The notes beneath the pieces were generated by a model. It did no database searches. It was not told the origin of the DNA and worked only from the letters and a program-made list of their open reading frames with translations. A stretch of DNA of 5,790 nucleotides from a bacterium (GTDB taxonomy: Bacteria > Actinomycetota > Acidimicrobiia > Acidimicrobiales > Bin134): contig JAPPKI010000118.1 of the NCBI GenBank assembly GCA_028820035.1, positions 1-5,790 of the forward strand, read 5' to 3'. The translations under genes were made by a program, and so were the position numbers. Shown piece by piece: positions 5,088-5,790 of this stretch (position 1 is its first letter; each line of letters begins with the position of its first letter).

Positions 5088-5790
5088 ATGGCCTCTCCCC
5101 CGCCGCCGCCTCCCCCGTCGCCTGAGCGACGAGACCCCGAGCGCGGCCCGGGTCAGCAGCAGCCCACGCCAAGCCGGATGCCTCGCTGGGTGTGGTTCAT
5201 CGTGCTGGGCCTGTTGGCCGCCCTGCTGTTCTCCAACGTGTTCCGCAGCGACGACAAAGGCGAGGAGGTCTCCTTCCGGGCCTTCGTCGACTCTGCCCAG
5301 ATCAATCAGATCGAAGAGGCGGAGTACAACAACAACACCGGCGAGATAAAGGGCACGATGGCCGACGGCTCCAAGTTCCACACCACCGGGCCAGTCCCGC
5401 TGCCCGAACAAGTGGAAGAGGAATTGCGTCTAAACATCCCGACATTCGAGTTCCACACCCCCCGCAGCAGCATCTGGGCCAGCATCCTGCCCCTGCTGAT
5501 CCCGGTGGCGCTGATCTTCTTGATCTTCTGGTGGTTCCAGCGCCGGGCTCAGGGGCAGATGAGCGGGATCATGTCCATCGGCCGGTCCAAGGCCAAGACC
5601 TACACCACCGAGCGACCCGAAACGTCCTTCGATGACGTGGCCGGTTACGAAGGGGTGAAGAAGGAAATCGTCGAGGTGGTCGACTTCCTCAAACATCCCG
5701 ACAAGTTCGCCCAGATCGGGGCCCGCATCCCCAAGGGAGTGCTGCTGGTGGGGCCGCCGGGCACCGGCAAGACGCTCATCGCCCGGGCGG
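5088..5790 (+). CDS. ftsH: ATP-dependent zinc metalloprotease FtsH, N-terminal part (runs off the right edge)
   Basis: FtsH is a membrane-anchored AAA+ protease that forms hexamers and degrades misfolded membrane proteins and some regulators. The window holds 234 codons: a Pro-rich cytoplasmic N-terminus (1-32) with seven consecutive prolines at 4-10, a first membrane segment (about 33-50), an extracytoplasmic domain (about 51-128), a second membrane segment (about 130-150), and the linker and beginning of the AAA domain, with [16 protein letters not shown] (179-194) and Walker A GPPGTGKT (222-229). Walker B, the second region of homology and the HEXXH zinc site lie beyond the edge. The ATG at 5088 is the first start after an in-frame TAG at 5076; ATG codon 31 would remove the Pro-rich tail but leave both membrane segments. 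There is no Shine-Dalgarno, and a -10 element placed to give a leaderless transcript lies upstream. It is divergent from the CPBP protease gene. Confidence 0.96.
   Translation, partial: MASPPPPPPPSPERRDPERGPGQQQPTPSRMPRWVWFIVLGLLAALLFSNVFRSDDKGEEVSFRAFVDSAQINQIEEAEYNNNTGEIKGTMADGSKFHTTGPVPLPEQVEEELRLNIPTFEFHTPRSSIWASILPLLIPVALIFLIFWWFQRRAQGQMSGIMSIGRSKAKTYTTERPETSFDDVAGYEGVKKEIVEVVDFLKHPDKFAQIGARIPKGVLLVGPPGTGKTLIARA

Noticed and set aside
4599..5411. A 270-codon minus-strand frame spanning the ftsH/protease junction
   Set aside because: It overlaps the CPBP gene in another frame and runs antisense to ftsH; the two real genes have clear motifs, and this frame has none.

Overview
This is a gene-dense, GC-rich chromosomal window carrying six protein-coding genes and no visible RNA genes, mobile elements or CRISPR arrays. 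Frequent GTG/TTG starts (three GTG, one TTG), the gene content (class I manA, a Trm112-like small protein, a PGI/PMI-like SIS protein and ahcY side by side) and a probable leaderless promoter all suggest an actinobacterium, possibly an Acidimicrobiia-like lineage. The lineage is an inference from gene order and protein style, not a proven assignment.

Layout: from 5065 down to 1, five complete or near-complete genes and one partial gene lie head-to-tail on the minus strand: a CPBP/CAAX-type intramembrane protease (5065-4253), mannose-6-phosphate isomerase manA (4227-3076), a Trm112-like small protein (3044-2790), a PGI/PMI-like SIS-domain isomerase (2763-1735), adenosylhomocysteinase ahcY (1682-264), and the N-terminal 82 codons of S-methyl-5-thioribose-1-phosphate isomerase mtnA (246 to the window edge). 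Gaps are only 17-52 bp and I see no terminator in them, so one transcript is likely. On the plus strand, ftsH starts at 5088 and runs off the right edge after its Walker A motif. No gene-free stretch exceeds 52 bp.

Two metabolic themes share the putative operon. ManA and the SIS protein act on hexose-6-phosphates and would feed GDP-mannose and glycan synthesis. AhcY and MtnA belong to the S-adenosylmethionine economy: AhcY removes S-adenosylhomocysteine after methylation, and MtnA recycles methylthioribose from methylthioadenosine. The leading protease gene is transcribed divergently from ftsH, so two membrane-protease genes share a 22-bp junction.

The most notable points are: an apparent 11-residue in-frame deletion in a highly conserved part of AhcY; a SIS isomerase whose expected phosphate-binding Ser and C-terminal active-site Lys appear replaced; a perfect inverted repeat overlapping the -35 of a well-spaced, apparently leaderless ftsH promoter; and a 13-nt direct repeat abutting the ahcY start codon. 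I found no clearly new multi-gene system; this looks mainly like a housekeeping region with several unusual details.
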